Counted from the first letter of the stretch, positions 23,782 to 37,534 are shown. The stretch: DNA of 64,000 bases from Sequoia sempervirens (GCA_007258455.2 VDFB02000001.1:12944299-13008298), one strand, 5' to 3'. Notes: generated by a model not told the origin, from the sequence alone. Program-made: numbers and translations.

Positions 23782-24839
23782 GATCTTGTTGAATCACTGC
23801 AGCAGTATTTTGCTTGCCTTTATTACCTCCATATCTTTTCGGCCTCAACTCAGGATGCAGCTTCCAACACTTTGAATCATCATGCCCCTTTCTCGCAATG
23901 GGATCATGTGGGTTTCTCACCCTCTTTCTTAGTTGTAGTTGTCTTCTTCCCTTTTCCTTTATCTTTGTCTTTACCTGTAGACTCACCCTCAGACTTAGAT
24001 GGCTTCTTGGAAAAGTTATCACTGAAAGTGTTCTTACCCCTTGACTCTAAATGAGTAGCTTGAACAGACACCTCATCTAGATTGTTAGGACTCAACATCA
24101 AAATAGTGTGCCTTAGGTAAGAATGCAAACCACCTATGTACTTAAGTAATGTGTCCTGAGTATACAAGGGAACATTTAAAGCAATAGCCCATTTTCTAAA
24201 CTCATGAGTGTAATCCTGGATAGATTGCCCCTTACCTTGCCTAAAGGTCTGCCAATTCATGGTTAACTGCTGCAAGTAACCTAAAGGATAGAATTATTTC
24301 TTAAGGGCAGCAACAAACTCCATCCAAGACATACTGACATGACCATGGCAAGAAATTTCTTCCTGAGTCTTACTCTCCCACCAGGTGATAGTTGTACCTC
24401 CCAACCGGAGAGTGGCTAATTGGATCCTAGAAGCATCTTCTACTAGGCCTTGAATCCTACAGTACACTTCTACTTGTTGGACCCAATCATCTAACTTCTC
24501 GGCATTTAACTCACCATAGTACTTAGGTAACTCAAATTTTACATCTAACTTAATAACAGGCTTAGACTTGCTCTTAAATGGATTTACAATAGAAGAAGGA
24601 GAAGGAGAAGGAGGAGAAGGGGGAGAAGAAGAAGAGGGAGAAGATGGAGGAGAAGGAGTTTCTGGAGTTTTCTCCTCTTTGTCTTTTTGATCTGCCTACT
24701 TCTTGTGATTTGAAGAACCTCCCTTTTTGCACTTCTTTTCTACATAAAGTTCTTCCACCATCGCCTTCATATCTAGAAATGCCTTCTGGAAATCCTTCAC
24801 ATCGAGCTCTGAACTTTGTCCACCTTCTTTTCCTTCCAT
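23660..24839 (-). pseudogene. Gypsy gag (broken)
   Basis: An ATG at 24839 (minus) starts MEGKEGGQSSELDVKDFQ. A Ser/Pro-rich stretch follows (GA-rich DNA at 24595-24660), then the retrotransposon gag domain (LDDWVQQVEVYC, ATLRLGGTTITWWES, QSIQDYTHEFRKWA, TLLKYIGGL). The frame holds to about 23905 with two stops (24696-24698 and 24294-24296), then shifts to give a zinc-knuckle remnant (ARKGHDDSKCWKLHPELRP). Gag normally packages element RNA. The second stop and the frameshift make it inactive. Confidence 0.9.
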
Positions 24840-24960
24840 CTGTGACAGTGGATTAGCTCTTCGTCTTCCGATCTCAGGTTATATTCTTCAAGCTTGCCTT
24901 CGTCTTGTTGAATCCTGGATCTCATTAGCATTCAATTCTGCAATACTAGCCACACACAAA

Positions 24961-24975
24961 GCTCTGATACCAACT
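24961..24975 (-). other. Primer binding site of the gypsy element
   Basis: Minus strand AGTTGGTATCAGAGC directly beside the 5' LTR (24976). It is a perfect match to the initiator-Met tRNA-type site. Confidence 0.92.
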
Positions 24976-26662
24976 TGATCTATTTAGGATCTAGGATGAT
25001 TTCTTACATAATGCTTAACATAAATGACAACTTAATACAATGCTTAAATGAACAAATTGAACATCATTAAAATGCTTAATGAACTTTGGCATGATAAAAT
25101 GATAACCATGATGACGAATTGAAAGAAAGAGAGAAAAGGGGTTGGGGCCCTAGCTTGGTTGGCTAAATCTTTCCTGTAGCAGGAGGTTGGTTACAAGTTC
25201 TAGTCTCCCCCACCCTCGTGGTACCGGAGGGCATGTCGCACCAGCGCCACCGGTCACGTTAAAAAGTTTACCAGGCGCACTGCAGTTTATAGGGGGTCGT
25301 GCTACCCGATTCCTGCAATCTAATAAATAAATAAAAAAAGAAAGAGAGAAAAAGAAAGAAGAGACCAAATGCAATTGATAACAGAGTTCATCTGAATGGA
25401 CTATGTCTCCAAGTCCCTCTCCAACAGAGGACCGATCTGATTATGATCCAAAAAATTAGTTACAATTGCTTCAATACTATCTCCCTTAAGCACAACAGCA
25501 TGACATTCTTCTGGTGTGTGGAAATGTCTTCAGAATCTCCTAAGAATTCTCTCGTCCTCACCACCTAGACTTGAGAAATCAAACCTATACCCCTCCTTCT
25601 ATACATAAGATAAGCCTAATAGGGCTAAAAAACCTCCATAATTACAAAAAAACAACATATAACACCCTTGACAATTCATATAGTGATTAATTTGTCCTTT
25701 AATCCCCTTTTGTTTTGGTGGTTAAGGTGAATTTTGGTCATATAGGCCCATTTAGTTAGGCTCGACCAACAAACCTTTAACAAAAGCAAACAGACCCCTC
25801 ACATATTTTGAGAGGCATTGGTGGTCTGATGGTGTAAGATACTTTTTCCATCCGTGTGGTCGGGGGTTCAAACCTCACTAGCAATGTTTTAACCCAAACC
25901 TTTGACATTTCAAACAACAAAAGAAAACCCACTGTTAATATATGCTAAGTGTGTAGTGGTCGGTGCAATGGTGAAGTGTTCGGTTGTTTGAGAGTAGATC
26001 ATGAGTTCGAGCCCGGCCAAACTTTTACCAAATGAACTAACTGACGTTCCGATAGACTAAAGGTGTGCACCGACGGGGCACCACGTGGCACCTCCTGATT
26101 GGACCACGTGGATTCCTTTGATTTGCTGACTACGCTGACTCATATGCCACTGTGTCACTGATTGCAGTACGGATGACACAAAGGATGCCACGTCACATGT
26201 ACGGATGGACACATGTCAGCATACTTAATAGTCTATATAGATGACTCGACTGCCATGTGTCATGCCACAACTGGTCCATGTCAGATTCCGTATAGTACGG
26301 ACTGACACGTCAGCATGCTAACATCACCAGTCGTACCACCAAGTCAACTAAACTTTGACTGCCAATATCTCGAGCATACAATGTCAGATTTCGATGAAAC
26401 AAACATTGTCAGAATCATCTCGACGAGCCCTTTGATTTGACATCACTTTTGTCAATTTCTAAGATGATCATTTTTTCACCTTCTGGGTGACCCTTGATGG
26501 CAGTTTGACCCAAAGTTTGACTAGCCATAACTTGAGCAAACAGACTCCTTTTCACTCCATTCAAGTTGCGTTGGAATCAGGATGTTGAGCTCTTTCTGAT
26601 GGTGTTGAATTTTGGAGCATTGGAAACACTTCAAATTGCACTAAAAAATGTCCCTTGGATCA
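24976..26662 (-). repeat. 5' LTR of the gypsy element (enlarged by a SINE)
   Basis: 1687 bp. The excess over its partner (1469 bp) is explained by the SINE plus target duplication at 25122-25352. It ends TTGGATCA before the target duplication TCAAC. It carries the same two plus-strand tRNA-like segments (25811-25884 and 25951-26020). Confidence 0.9.
25122..25352 (+). mobile_element. tRNA-related SINE with 16-bp target duplication (copy 2)
   Basis: The SINE body 25138-25336 lies between two copies of 'aaagaaagagagaaaa' (25122-25137 and 25337-25352). It begins GGGGTTGGGGCCCTAGCTTGG (box A-like), has GGTTACAAGTTCTAGTC (box B-like) about 40 bases on, and ends in (TAAA)n-like 'aataaataaataaa'. 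The other LTR of the same gypsy element lacks it. It is the same family as 13982-14173 in the opposite orientation. Confidence 0.92.
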
Positions 26663-26667
26663 TCAAC

Positions 26668-27286
26668 CCTACTATCATGCAAACTGAAAACTTCCTCTGC
26701 TCCTTTGGAATCTTCTCTTATTTCTTTAGAAATAATTGAACCTGCAAGTTCTAACTCATCTAAGTCGAGAAGCCCAAATTCGCACAACTTTAACAGTGAA
26801 TCAGTAACAGTGTGAGGATCTGTAGCACAATCGAAAGGGGCATGCTTGTTACTATCAACCAATATATCCTTTGGGAACCCATTTCCCCCACGATAGTCCC
26901 TACCAATTACATTGCTAGATCTACCAGAAGCTGCTTTCCAGCTTGTGTTTTTTTTCTTCCTTGCGAATATCATCCAAATTGGCCCGCTCTTTTATTTCAG
27001 GTGGAATAAATGCTAATGGCTCAACATGATCAAATGATTTTATTCCAAAAATTTCAACAAATCCATTGGGAATACCAAGGGAGGGTGAAAATACCTTAAG
27101 GTCCCTATATATTTCAAGGAATTTTCCTCGTGGATAGAAAAATTCCTTTGTAGTTATAGAAGCACCAATTGGAGATTTCACAGGTATATTACTAGTACTG
27201 CAGTTTGAGCGATCTCTACCAAATACAAATCTAGAACCTCTTCCTCCTAAACTTTTATCATGTGAGTTATCCAAACAGAATCAAGG
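26668..27286 (-). pseudogene. GYF-domain-protein-like fragment (EXA1/GIGYF-type), upstream part
   Basis: The minus-strand frame from 27274 has FVFGRDRSN and FFYPRGKFLEIYRDLKV. HVEPLAFIPPEIKERANLDDI follows, then, after a frameshift near 26945, RGGNGFPKDILVD and DLDELELAGSIISKEI. The pairing of YPRGK(L/F)L(D/E)IYR with EPLAF..P...E...L.DI is what I recall from the N-terminal part of plant GYF-domain translation-repressor proteins (EXA1/GIGYF-like). The GYF domain itself is not visible. The frameshift and stops make it a pseudogene. It lies antisense between the PBS and gag-like frame of an LTR element, so gene capture is likely, though insertion beside a pre-existing pseudogene is possible. 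Confidence 0.55.
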
Positions 27287-30200
27287 TTTTCGAGAAGGTA
27301 CCTTCTCTGACTCATGATTAGTAACTAGGTGACTAGTGAAAAAAGAAAAAAGCAAAGAGAAGCTTGTCTACTATGACCATCTTCCTTGACTGTCGTTGGT
27401 TGTTAGTTGTAGGTAGTAATTCCCATAGATCTTTGATTACCATTTGTTGTTGACAAGTTTGGCACGTGGTAGGCTATCATCTCTTTTCTACATTGTGTTC
27501 ATTTATGGTGCACATCAAATGAATGAGTAGTTTTTAACAATCTATCCGGATAAATTAATGTGTAAGAAATGTTTCAAAGATTGACTAATTTCGTTGTCAG
27601 AGTGCCATTAATCTCTCTTTATTTTTACAATCTTTTATATGCCTTTGGTCTATAGAAGTTATCTGCAGGTTGAAGGTGTCAAATGAAAGGAAATCTTGTT
27701 TAGCGTATTGTCTAAGGCATGATACCAAAACATCATTAACCATTCTGCAGAAAAACTCATGTTTAATTCATTATCACACCAATTATTTCCAGACTTTAAA
27801 TTCATATGAAAAGTGGAGAGATTAATAGTGTTTTGTAATTGATTGGGGATCGCATGTAGCAATATTGATTATCTTCATCTGCTTTCTCTTGCTTCTATGA
27901 AAACCATATCACGTTCTCCATGTTTAGAAGATAAGCACACCCTTACAATAGGAGGATCAAGTCTTTGGTACGCATTGATAACAACGATTGATTAGTAGGC
28001 ATTCTAACAAACCTTCATTCTCTCAAACCTTCATTTGGATTTAGTGTTTCATTCGGCTGCAATAGTCTTTAATTTTTAAACACACTGCAACTATTGATTG
28101 TTGCACCATTAATAACATTGATTGGCGCGCATTAGAAAGTTAGAATATATGTCATTTAAAAATATTTTGAAATCTTTATGTCTTGGGCAAAGCACTTCCA
28201 GTAGGACGTCCAATCTTATGCGTATATAGAAGTTTATATGAGCTGACTTTGTATCAATTGGAGTTTGGAGGGCTCGATTTCTCAGAAAGGATGGTTGATG
28301 CTTTCTTCATCTATAAGACGTTTTGGCATATTTGAGAGATGGGATGGTTAATATCTTGGTGATGTGATGCTTTAGATTATAATCAAAACATAGTTGGAGA
28401 TCAAAATCTTTTTTCCTAAAGATCGAACATCTACTTTTCATAAATCACATACTATCTAATTTGAAATAAATGCATATGGTGTAGGTTGGAGGTCAAAATT
28501 TGATTAGATTTTTTATTTCTTCCCTATTTATTTTATATTACATGAGCACCATTCATGCCATTTGAGTTGTATGTTTTTAGAGGATTGATTAAATTTCAAG
28601 GTTCTACCTTTTACAAATATTTATACTGCAAATTATAATTGCTAGTAATCTCATTAATATTGTGGTTTCTATCATTAATGCTTGGCTGTGTAGAGTGGAT
28701 GAATAGACTAAAGCATAAATCAACATTGATTGTCCTATCGGATTTATGGGTTTATGTCTTAAAGGCATACAAATGTAGACAAGAGGAGTGCCTTTAAAGT
28801 CCTTACTCTGCCTGTTAATCTTAGGTGTCTGCCCTCTTTGATTTAAGGAATACAACTCAATATTTGCTGGTTGTGTTTCCAAGGTAGTACTTTTGTGGCT
28901 TTATGACTTAAGGATACATGAAATCTAAGTAAGCTTTATTGTGGACTAAATTCTAACATTGCCTACCAAATTCTTAAAGGAATCAAGCATAACATATCAT
29001 CATTTGCACTAAGAATCCCCAATGGACAACTTTGGTTTATTTGATTATTGATTCCTTGTGAATGCATTCATTATGTTTAAAATTGTATTCATTATGTCAT
29101 TGATTTCTTGAAATATCATATTTCTTATTTGTGATAACTTTCTACTATTTATAGGTTGGTATTGGGAAACAATGGTGGATTTTCTCACACATTGGAATCA
29201 AAGAACATAAATAGATAGGAGTTGAAGAATTGAACATTGAATTCGAAATTGACAAAGCATTTTTAAATGCTTAGGGCTTCCATTTTCTATTTTAGACCAA
29301 CTTACTTCTATTTGGGCTCTAAAAAGAATACTACAAAAGCTTTCATTTTTTCTACAAAAGGGCTTAAAAAGAACTTTAGGCAAACTTACCAAATTTTGTT
29401 TAAGGTTAACAATTGAACAAAGCAACTTTCATCTTTTGTTTTGGTGCTTTAAAAATAATCAAATCATTGCTTTGAGGATTTAAAATGAACATGTGCATCT
29501 TTGTTTTTGTAATCACCTACCCAAAATAATATCATCAAAGGATGTATGTGCTTCTCTCACACCTCACAGAAATCTTGAGAATCAAAAGGCTTTTGGCGTT
29601 ATTAAGTTGCATAAGTGATTGCCTCCACATTTTGATTTGGGTTTAAAATTGACAAATCTTGCGAGTGTGAGTGGAATATATCGCGTGTGTTCTCTCTTTG
29701 TTTCTCAACAAATATTGATCGAACTATGGATGTATTTACTCACTTTTTTATCTTAGAGGGCCTACCTTGTGGGAAAAAGTAATCACCCAAGGGAACAACC
29801 CAACTGGGAACACGCTAAAGCCAAGCAACTTTCAACCGGTATATAAGTGTGGGTACTTGAGGAAAGGAAAGTATCATGAGGATTATTCCAATGAGAAGGA
29901 CAACAATGGTCTCTCGCCGCATGGATGGTCCTCCACAAATGGAATGCCCGCATTAAAACCCTTTGTTTAAAAAGGCCAAAATCCTTATCTATTTGTTGGT
30001 GCAAGAATGGTCGTTCTGAAGCCACCCCACACTTTTATGACTTTTAGTAGAGATGGAAAGTATGCCATGGGAGATTCATGGGTATTGATGCTTGGCTTAA
30101 CCAAAAAGCAAGTGCACTATAAGGGGGATCCTATGTGGTTGACAATCTAACCATCCGTTGAGAGTAGGCATAGCTTGATTTATTCAAGTGAGGACTCAAA

Positions 30201-31149
30201 AAATATTGTCTCAATATCCATAGGGTTGTGCATGTTCTTGAAATCAAAACACTTTGCTTGGATCTTAAACATGGGAAAACAAACATTCAACATGATCATC
30301 AAAATTTCAAACCCTTTAGGAAGCAAATATCTTTGAAAAATCCAAGTGCTATTGCTTTCCCTATGGATTCTATCCTTAGAGGTTTCTAAGTATTTGGGTT
30401 TACATCTTAATTTTCTCTTCCTAAAGTCAACATTAGGAAACTATTGCCCTAATTTCCTTGATTTCCACATAATGGACTTTGTGGGATGAAAAGAAATTGG
30501 GACATTATACATTTAGTTTGAAACCTAACCGAGAGAGTGTTTTTCATAAAAATAACTCATTAAGCAAAGTTAAACAAATGGACCCCACACATGTGCTTGG
30601 CATATTTTTGGTCATATGGTTTTCATGCAAACATTGGTCTTTTGGTTTGAACTACTCTTAGATAAAAGCATGTTCTTCAATATCTTGGTCTTGTAAATAA
30701 GGTTCTCCTTAGGTTCATTTAGGATCAAATCAAACACTTCATCCACCCCAAACATTTATCATCTCCATAGCACGAAAAAATTTAGATCTTTGGAAACATC
30801 ATTCTAGACTTGGGTAAATCATCAAACACACAAAAATTGCCTTGTTTAGTTAGGAGTGTGAGAATGCATCCTTTCTCATACCTCTAGTTAAATTAGCACA
30901 CCTTTGAACAAGTGCATCCTAAGATCACATTTAACATCTTAGGGTTTACAAGTTCATTATCCAATCAAAACAATCAAAATCAAATCCTAAATTCTAGCAT
31001 TGATCCAAAGTTCCTAAAAGTTCAACACCCATATCATTCACCCCTTTCATCCTTCATCTCATCATTGGTCCTGAACACCTTAGAGGTTCACTTTTGCAAC
31101 AAGGTCAAAACACAAGAAGAACATGGAATATAAACTTGCTCCATACATC
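27287..31149. other. Long leader of the gag-only element, no gene recognised
   Basis: About 3.9 kb between the captured fragment and the gag-like frame. Short open stretches occur but none shows a known motif. Long untranslated leaders are common in non-autonomous gypsy derivatives. Confidence 0.4.
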
Positions 31150-33606
31150 ATGATTAATCTAAACCAACCAAACTATCAAATCCTTACAATGCCAATTGAT
31201 TATCAACACTCACATTTATACAATCCGTACATGGGATCATTATCTCCTATAAACCTCAATGGTACAACAAATGTGAGTATGTCCGGTTAAAATTTTGGAA
31301 CACCTTTCCCAATGGTAGATTTAAATCCACATCCAAACCTACAAATCTATCAACCAAACACTCAATGCATGAGTCTTCCAGAAAACAACATCATCCCACC
31401 AAATCCATACATGCCAAATATGAATATACCAAGTACAAGTTTACCAAAAATGAACATTTCAAAACCAAACTTGGTAAACTTTGGGATGAATATGTTTGTG
31501 AATCATACAAATGTTTTTCAAAGTCCAAACAATATGTTAATGACTCCATGTATTGATCCAAGTCAAGGTAACACCATGCAAAATCAAAGTTACCTAAATC
31601 AAGGCAATGTAGTTCCCAACCACAACAATGTTCAATTTCAACCTATAATTCCAAGTCCAAACATCATCCCAAATCATAACATTATCCAAAATCAATTTTC
31701 CCATGATCCCATACAAACACCACAAGTATGCATCCAAAATCTACTTGAACAAAAACCAAATCAACTATATCAAGGGTGTCAAGATCAAAATCAAGATCAA
31801 ATTTTGTGAGATCAAATTTCTTCACTTGCCAAAATAATTAACTCATTGCAACAAGGGACATCTCCACCCAAAAATCAATACACTTTTCCATTGGTTAAAC
31901 CATGTCATCAAAGCATTGAGTTGTTTCCACAACCACATCAAGAAAAATATCTCCAATGTCAAGAAGTTGGATATCAAGATCAACATCAACAACAAACCGA
32001 ACTTCCAGATCTCAAAGATCAATCACCACATCTCCAAAATCAATCACCACAAGGTCAATTTAAAGTAAAAGTCTCACAGGGTACCCAAAAAAAATACACA
32101 TCACTTGGGAAACCAATCGAATCGATCATGCAACAATTGGTGCAGGATAATCTCATTAAAATACCCATCTATGAGAACTATCAAGAACCCTTAGTGAAAC
32201 TGCCATGGTACAATGAAAATCACCTTTGTGATTTTCACAAGATAAAGGGACACACAACATCAAATTGTATTCGACTCAAAAATATTATCCAAGATCTTAT
32301 TAATCAAAAAATAATAACTATTGGGGACAATGATGAAGATTCAACCACTGGTGATAGCATTGACAATCTCCCCACCACAATTGTTGAAAACAATGATCAA
32401 AATCTATCCATCAATGAGCATAGTGAAAAAATTTCTACCTCATCCGAAGATCAAATCAACATATATCAAGAGTCACTTTTCAATCATGATTAAAATCCAC
32501 CAACAATACCCAACAATGATCCAATTCAAGAAATGTCAACATCACTTGACCCTATGGTTGAAGACATTGACAATCTCTCTGCCACAATTGTTGAAAACAA
32601 TGTTCAAGATCTCTCCATTAATGAGCACATTGAATATGTTTCTACCCCATCCGATGATCAACTCACTATACATCAAGAGCCACTTTTTAGTGATCTATTT
32701 CAAGGAGTGTTAGAACTATTTGATCCCATTGACATAATCTACGATCCATCGACCAATGATCATATTGAAAATGTCTCTACATTTCCTTATGAGTTAGAGG
32801 ACATATCTCAAGAATTTATTCCAAAGCATGATCAACATCTTTCACCAAAGTCTATCAATGGTCCTTCCCAAGACCTATTGACATTCTTTGAACTCATGGT
32901 TATAGAAGGTATCCTCAACTCAACATTTGATCTAATTCCACTCAAAGATCAAGAGGATATTGAGCCACTTCCCAGGCCTAATGAAGATATCCAAAAACCT
33001 TTTGTAAGAAATCCATCCTTTGAAACTATCCCATGTCAAGAACTTGATCCAAAGCATGTCAAAATCAATTCCAAAATCAATCAAGATCAAGAATTTGTAT
33101 CTCCAAGATACTACAATGATCTAATGGACACTCTCCTATTTATACAAGATGCCACAAATGATGATCGCATCCACATAGCACATACTCCTCCATCTACCCA
33201 TGAGATGCTTTCTTTGGATGGACACATAGATGATCTTCATTCAGAACATGATTCCTTTACTCCTGACATTATTACACAAAAAGAGTAGGGTATTGATTCC
33301 TACAATAAAACTGAATTATCAACATCAGGATCAGATATATCCCAAATTCAGATTGAGGACATCATATATGAAGATATCCAACATTATCCACTCAAGAAAA
33401 TAGGTCAGATAGAACAAGATATTCCGGAGATAGCAGAGTAGCAAATTGAAATAACATCATCTATAGTGGTTATTTATCAGAGAATGCTTACTGAACAAAA
33501 CATCTCAAAACAGGCAGAATCAAAGAACAATGGTGCTAATACCATCATACTAGGGGCAACTGTCTCAAGCAAACATCAACATAGGGGGTACGAAGAGTCC
33601 TTATGA
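31150..33606 (+). pseudogene. Gag-like open frame with five internal stops
   Basis: A single reading frame from the ATG at 31150 to a TGA at 33604-33606 (about 819 codons) with no frameshift. It is broken only by TAA 31288, TGA 31807, TAA 32491, TAG 33286 and TAG 33439. The first third is rich in Asn, Pro and Gln. Around 32200-32310 it has LPWYNENHLCDFHKIKGHTT and NCIRLKNIIQDLI, the C-x2-H-x4-H-x4-C pattern seen in gag proteins of many plant gypsy elements. A 69-codon direct repeat follows (DNLPTTIVENNDQNLSINEH and DNLSATIVENNVQDLSINEH, 207 nt apart). The later part is acidic. A gag role is inferred; there is no pol. Confidence 0.7.
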
Positions 33607-36428
33607 TGAAACTGATGCCAATACTACAACCAGCCATGCCATGAATCTTCATCCACCCATCACCCCATCCACAAATTGGGACCAACATCAAAAGAAAGAT
33701 TTGAATCAAAGCACAAAGAACGTTATCAAAGAAAAAGAAGCAAAGAATCATAATGGACAAATCAAATAAACATGGATACAAAAAAATACAAAGAAAGATT
33801 ATCCCTATAAAACTCCATTAGTCAAAGAAACTATGGGGAAAAATAAAAAAGGGAAATGTATCCATCAAAGACGTCCACAAAGGAAAAAGCAGGCTTCTCA
33901 AGCAATGTACAAAGTATATCAAGCAATTGGTCCTAATTCCTTGCACACTTACGTAAGCACCCATCATTGCTCATCTTCCCAAGTTTGGAGAGTCAAAGGT
34001 TCCAAACTATCAACCAATCCATCTTTTATTCCTAAACACACTCCATCCACGCCTCCACACATGATATCCAATTCTCAAATTAACCATGTATTGGCAGCCA
34101 CCCTTCATCATAAGGATTTAGAAGGCATCCTATTGCAATTTAAGCACAAAGACAAAGTTAACTTCGGTATCGACAAAGCAGATTAGGAATCTCAAAAGTT
34201 GCATTCAAGTGCATGTATCTTAGCAAAACAACTTCTTCAGGTAGGATGTCGATGGAACATCATGACAAAAGCATCTACATTGACACTACCAGGTGGTTCA
34301 GCATGAGCTTAAAATCTTTCAAAAAACCAAAAAATATCAAAAAATATGAAAATCCAAAAAAAAAGAAAATGATCAAAAATAGTAAAGACAAAAAATAATC
34401 CTCCACCAAGATCTTCACAACTCGTTCTGCATCATCCATCCATTATGCTTCCATCATCCATCACATTCCATATTTCCATCCATCACCCATCTGTGTTTGC
34501 ATCATAGCTTGATCCAGTGTTCATGTCATGATCCCTCCTAGTACTACTCGACCCATTCTCAAGGTTAGTTTGTCCTGCCTCTATTGGAGTAGTCTATTGT
34601 TTCACACTAGGGGCATGTTCTCATCAGATAGGATTCACGTATGTTCTTGAAGTCCCCAAAATCAGAAAATCCAAAAATATCAAAAAATCAAAAAACATCA
34701 AAAAATCAGAAAACCCAAAAAACATCGAAAAATCAAAAAATCCCAAAACATTCAAAATCCAAAAACAGGTCAAAAGTTAGTAAAAAAAAGACAAAAATAG
34801 AGTTTTCTTGTTGAACTACGGGTCTCTAAGCCTTGAACATAAGAAAGGTTAATCTTTGATCATCCCCCGAGACACTTAGGTCAGTCCTTTAGGAGTCTAT
34901 CATAATAAACTAGTAGTCCATTTGTTCATTTCTCATCAAATAATCGAGTTTGTGTTAGTCAAACTATGTGGTCTTTGTGTGTATAACATAGACAATTCTA
35001 ATCTATTGATCGGCCCCTAGGATAGGTCTTTAGGTTAGTCTCTTGTTCAAAATCTTAGAAAACTCCAAAACATTCAAAAATTTGAAAATCAAAACATTTG
35101 TAAAATCTTGAAAAATACCAAAAATAGCCTCATAACATTTCAGAAAACATTAAAAAAATCCAAATATTTGAAAAAATCCATTCATCCCCATCTCGCTTTA
35201 ACCCACAATAAACATTCACTAATAAATCATCATCATCTTCAACTTTTGGTGAAACAATCGGAAACAAGTCTAGCAGGTTAAAAGTGAAAACTTAAACGTC
35301 AAAGTCTCAAGTCTAGGTCAGTAAGTTAACAAGTTAGTCAACTCTTTGTGTCAATAGCCTATCTTTCAATTAGTCCCAAATCAATCATCTAATAACATCA
35401 TGTCCTATGATGTATCCTTCCTACAATGGACATCAACATCAAGCATCACCGTAGTTTAGTCTTGGCTAGCGGTATGAAGAACATTAGCTTGTTTGTTTAC
35501 TTTATCTTTGTCTTTTGGCTTATCTTCTTGTGCTCATTTTGATGACTTCTCGATGATGTTCCAAACGAAGGGGTTTAGAGAGAAAGGAATGGGGCAATGA
35601 TCCGTATCTTTTTATCTTTTGTGCTTGTTGGATATTCTTGTAATATAACCTTCGTCATGCGTGCTTTGCTTGGTTTGTAGGGAGGGTGTTTTAGGTGTCT
35701 TGTTGACCACATAGGAAGGCTTTCTTTTCTATGTTTTGGTCTGAGATATTTGAAATGTCTGAACTACATTTTGAATAAGGTTATGTATGTTAGGTGTGAA
35801 TAGGAGTACTTCTATCTAATCACTGAATCAAAGTGCATCACACTAGGTGTAATTCCATCCTGGTTCTTTATACCTTGATGCATTGTGCCTATGTGTTTTA
35901 TCAAACATAAGGTAAGTAGCCCTTTTAAAGTCCCAATTCCTGATAAGAAAATCATCCATATCTCATCATCATCTCTAATAAAGTTAGCTTATTGAATCCT
36001 CTTGTCATCATCTCATTTCTTTTTTCTTCTCTCCACGCTAACATCATACCAAGATAGTTAATCATTATCTCCAGTGTATCCATCCTGCATCCACAAACCG
36101 TCGGCATACTGCATAATGCATAGCATATCATATAGAAAGTATTAATCATATCACATAAATTGCATTTCCATCATTACATAATATAGATTGTTTATTCTAA
36201 GCATCTTGAAACCATCTCATCTGCATTATCATCATAACCACCCATATGTCCATCTTGAACCTCTTTGTCGCAAGATCAACCCTCAAAATGAACTTTTCAC
36301 TCGATCTCTCGAGGGGCAATGTACCAGTATACTTCTTTCCGTTGAGGCATCTAAAAATTTTTTAAAAAAAATTGTAATTTGACTGCGGCAAGATTGCTCT
36401 TTGAACCAACACAACAAGTACATTGCTT
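33607..36428. other. Spacer of the gag-only element with A-rich word repeats
   Basis: No protein domain recognised. A 118-codon stretch at 33833-34186 is open, basic and unassigned. Three patches (34305-34400, 34655-34800, 35045-35185) consist of irregular repeats of 'caaaaaatc', 'aaaaacatc' and 'aaaatccaaa' words. The right end leads into the polypurine tract. Confidence 0.5.
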
Positions 36429-36443
36429 CAAAGAGGGGCAAAA
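36429..36443 (+). other. Polypurine tract of the gag-only element
   Basis: AAAGAGGGGCAAA directly precedes TGTAGACATG of the right LTR, the usual place for the plus-strand primer tract. Confidence 0.8.
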
Positions 36444-37534
36444 TGTAGACATGCAAAATTGACATCATGCATCTAATGTTCGTCATTTAATTAAATAAAT
36501 CAAATTTATTTAATTAAATCTCTAATGTTCTTCTATTAGTTAAATAAATCATTTTATTTAATTAATCCTAATGTCCTCTTTTGATTAAATAAATCACTTT
36601 ATTTGATTAAATCATATTTCATCTTCTTTAAATTAAATAAACTAAACTTTATTTAATTTAATCTAACATCATCACCCCTCTTTAATTAGATAAATCAAAA
36701 TCCTTTATTTAATTAAATCTAAATCATATTCTTCTCAACTTTGATTTAAACCAACCCAAAAATCTAAATCAAATGGTCACATCAACTAATCCCTCATTAA
36801 ATTAATCAAATCTTGATTAATTTAATCCTAATCACCTAAATCCTCTAGCTATTGCCACTTGCACATGAAAATACATTTAATTAATTTATTAAATCCCTAT
36901 TTTCTCTCAACATGGAATCTTTAGGGGAATATTCCTCCAAGTTTGAAAATTCTTCCAAGTGGATTTGTCCTTCCAACAAAGCATTCATTCCCTCTTACAT
37001 GTCCTTGTGCATTGAGCCAAGTGGCATTTAATTCATTCTTTTCTCCCTCCAACAAGTCATTTCACAAATTTGAAATTCCACCTAATAGCATTTATCATGC
37101 ACAATGACCAAAATGTGCACAACCTTCATCATCTCACATCTTGACAAGTGGCATCTTGCCATTGGATTATCTTTTATCCCACATTCATCCTATTCTTCAA
37201 CCCTCCATCATTCTTTCTTATAAATAGAGGCCTCATCTATTGTATTAATCCTCTACAATATCAGTCATTTGAATCCACATCCATCATCCAGGAGCTTATC
37301 AAGGATTGGGAAAGGGCTTCTTTCCACATCAAAGAAGCACCAATCCACTATGGGATAGAGTTTGATTCTTGCTTTCTTATGCTTTCACTTAATATATATT
37401 GATATCTTACTTCTTTGTTTGCATAGGTAGCATGATCCAATATTTCATACGGATGCTTGAGTTTTCTTATTTTAAATTGACTAACAATGTTAATGGTTGT
37501 TTGTTTTGAGTATTTGCAAATTTTATCATCCATA
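36444..37534 (+). repeat. 3' LTR of the gag-only element
   Basis: 1091 bp, very similar to 16686-17774; it has the same 'tataaatagagg' TATA-like box (37220-37231). It ends ATCATCCATA (CACA in the partner), followed by GTTAC. Confidence 0.88.

Larger units (their letters stand above)
18755..26667 (-). mobile_element. Complete, inactive Ty3/gypsy chromovirus-like retrotransposon
   Basis: A minus-strand element with LTRs 18760-20228 and 24976-26662 and the perfect 5-bp target duplication TCAAC at 18755-18759 and 26663-26667. A PBS complementary to initiator-Met tRNA (TTGGTATCAGAGC) adjoins the right LTR. The internal order on the minus strand is gag, protease, RT, RNase H, integrase and a degenerate chromodomain-like tail, the Ty3/gypsy order. 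Stops in gag and frameshifts in pol make it inactive. The right LTR is longer because a SINE inserted in it. The element itself sits inside the gene-like fragment carried by the larger LTR element. Confidence 0.93.

Noticed and set aside
24595..24660. Standalone GA-rich microsatellite
   Set aside because: It is the Ser/Pro-coding part of gypsy gag on the minus strand, in frame with its flanks.
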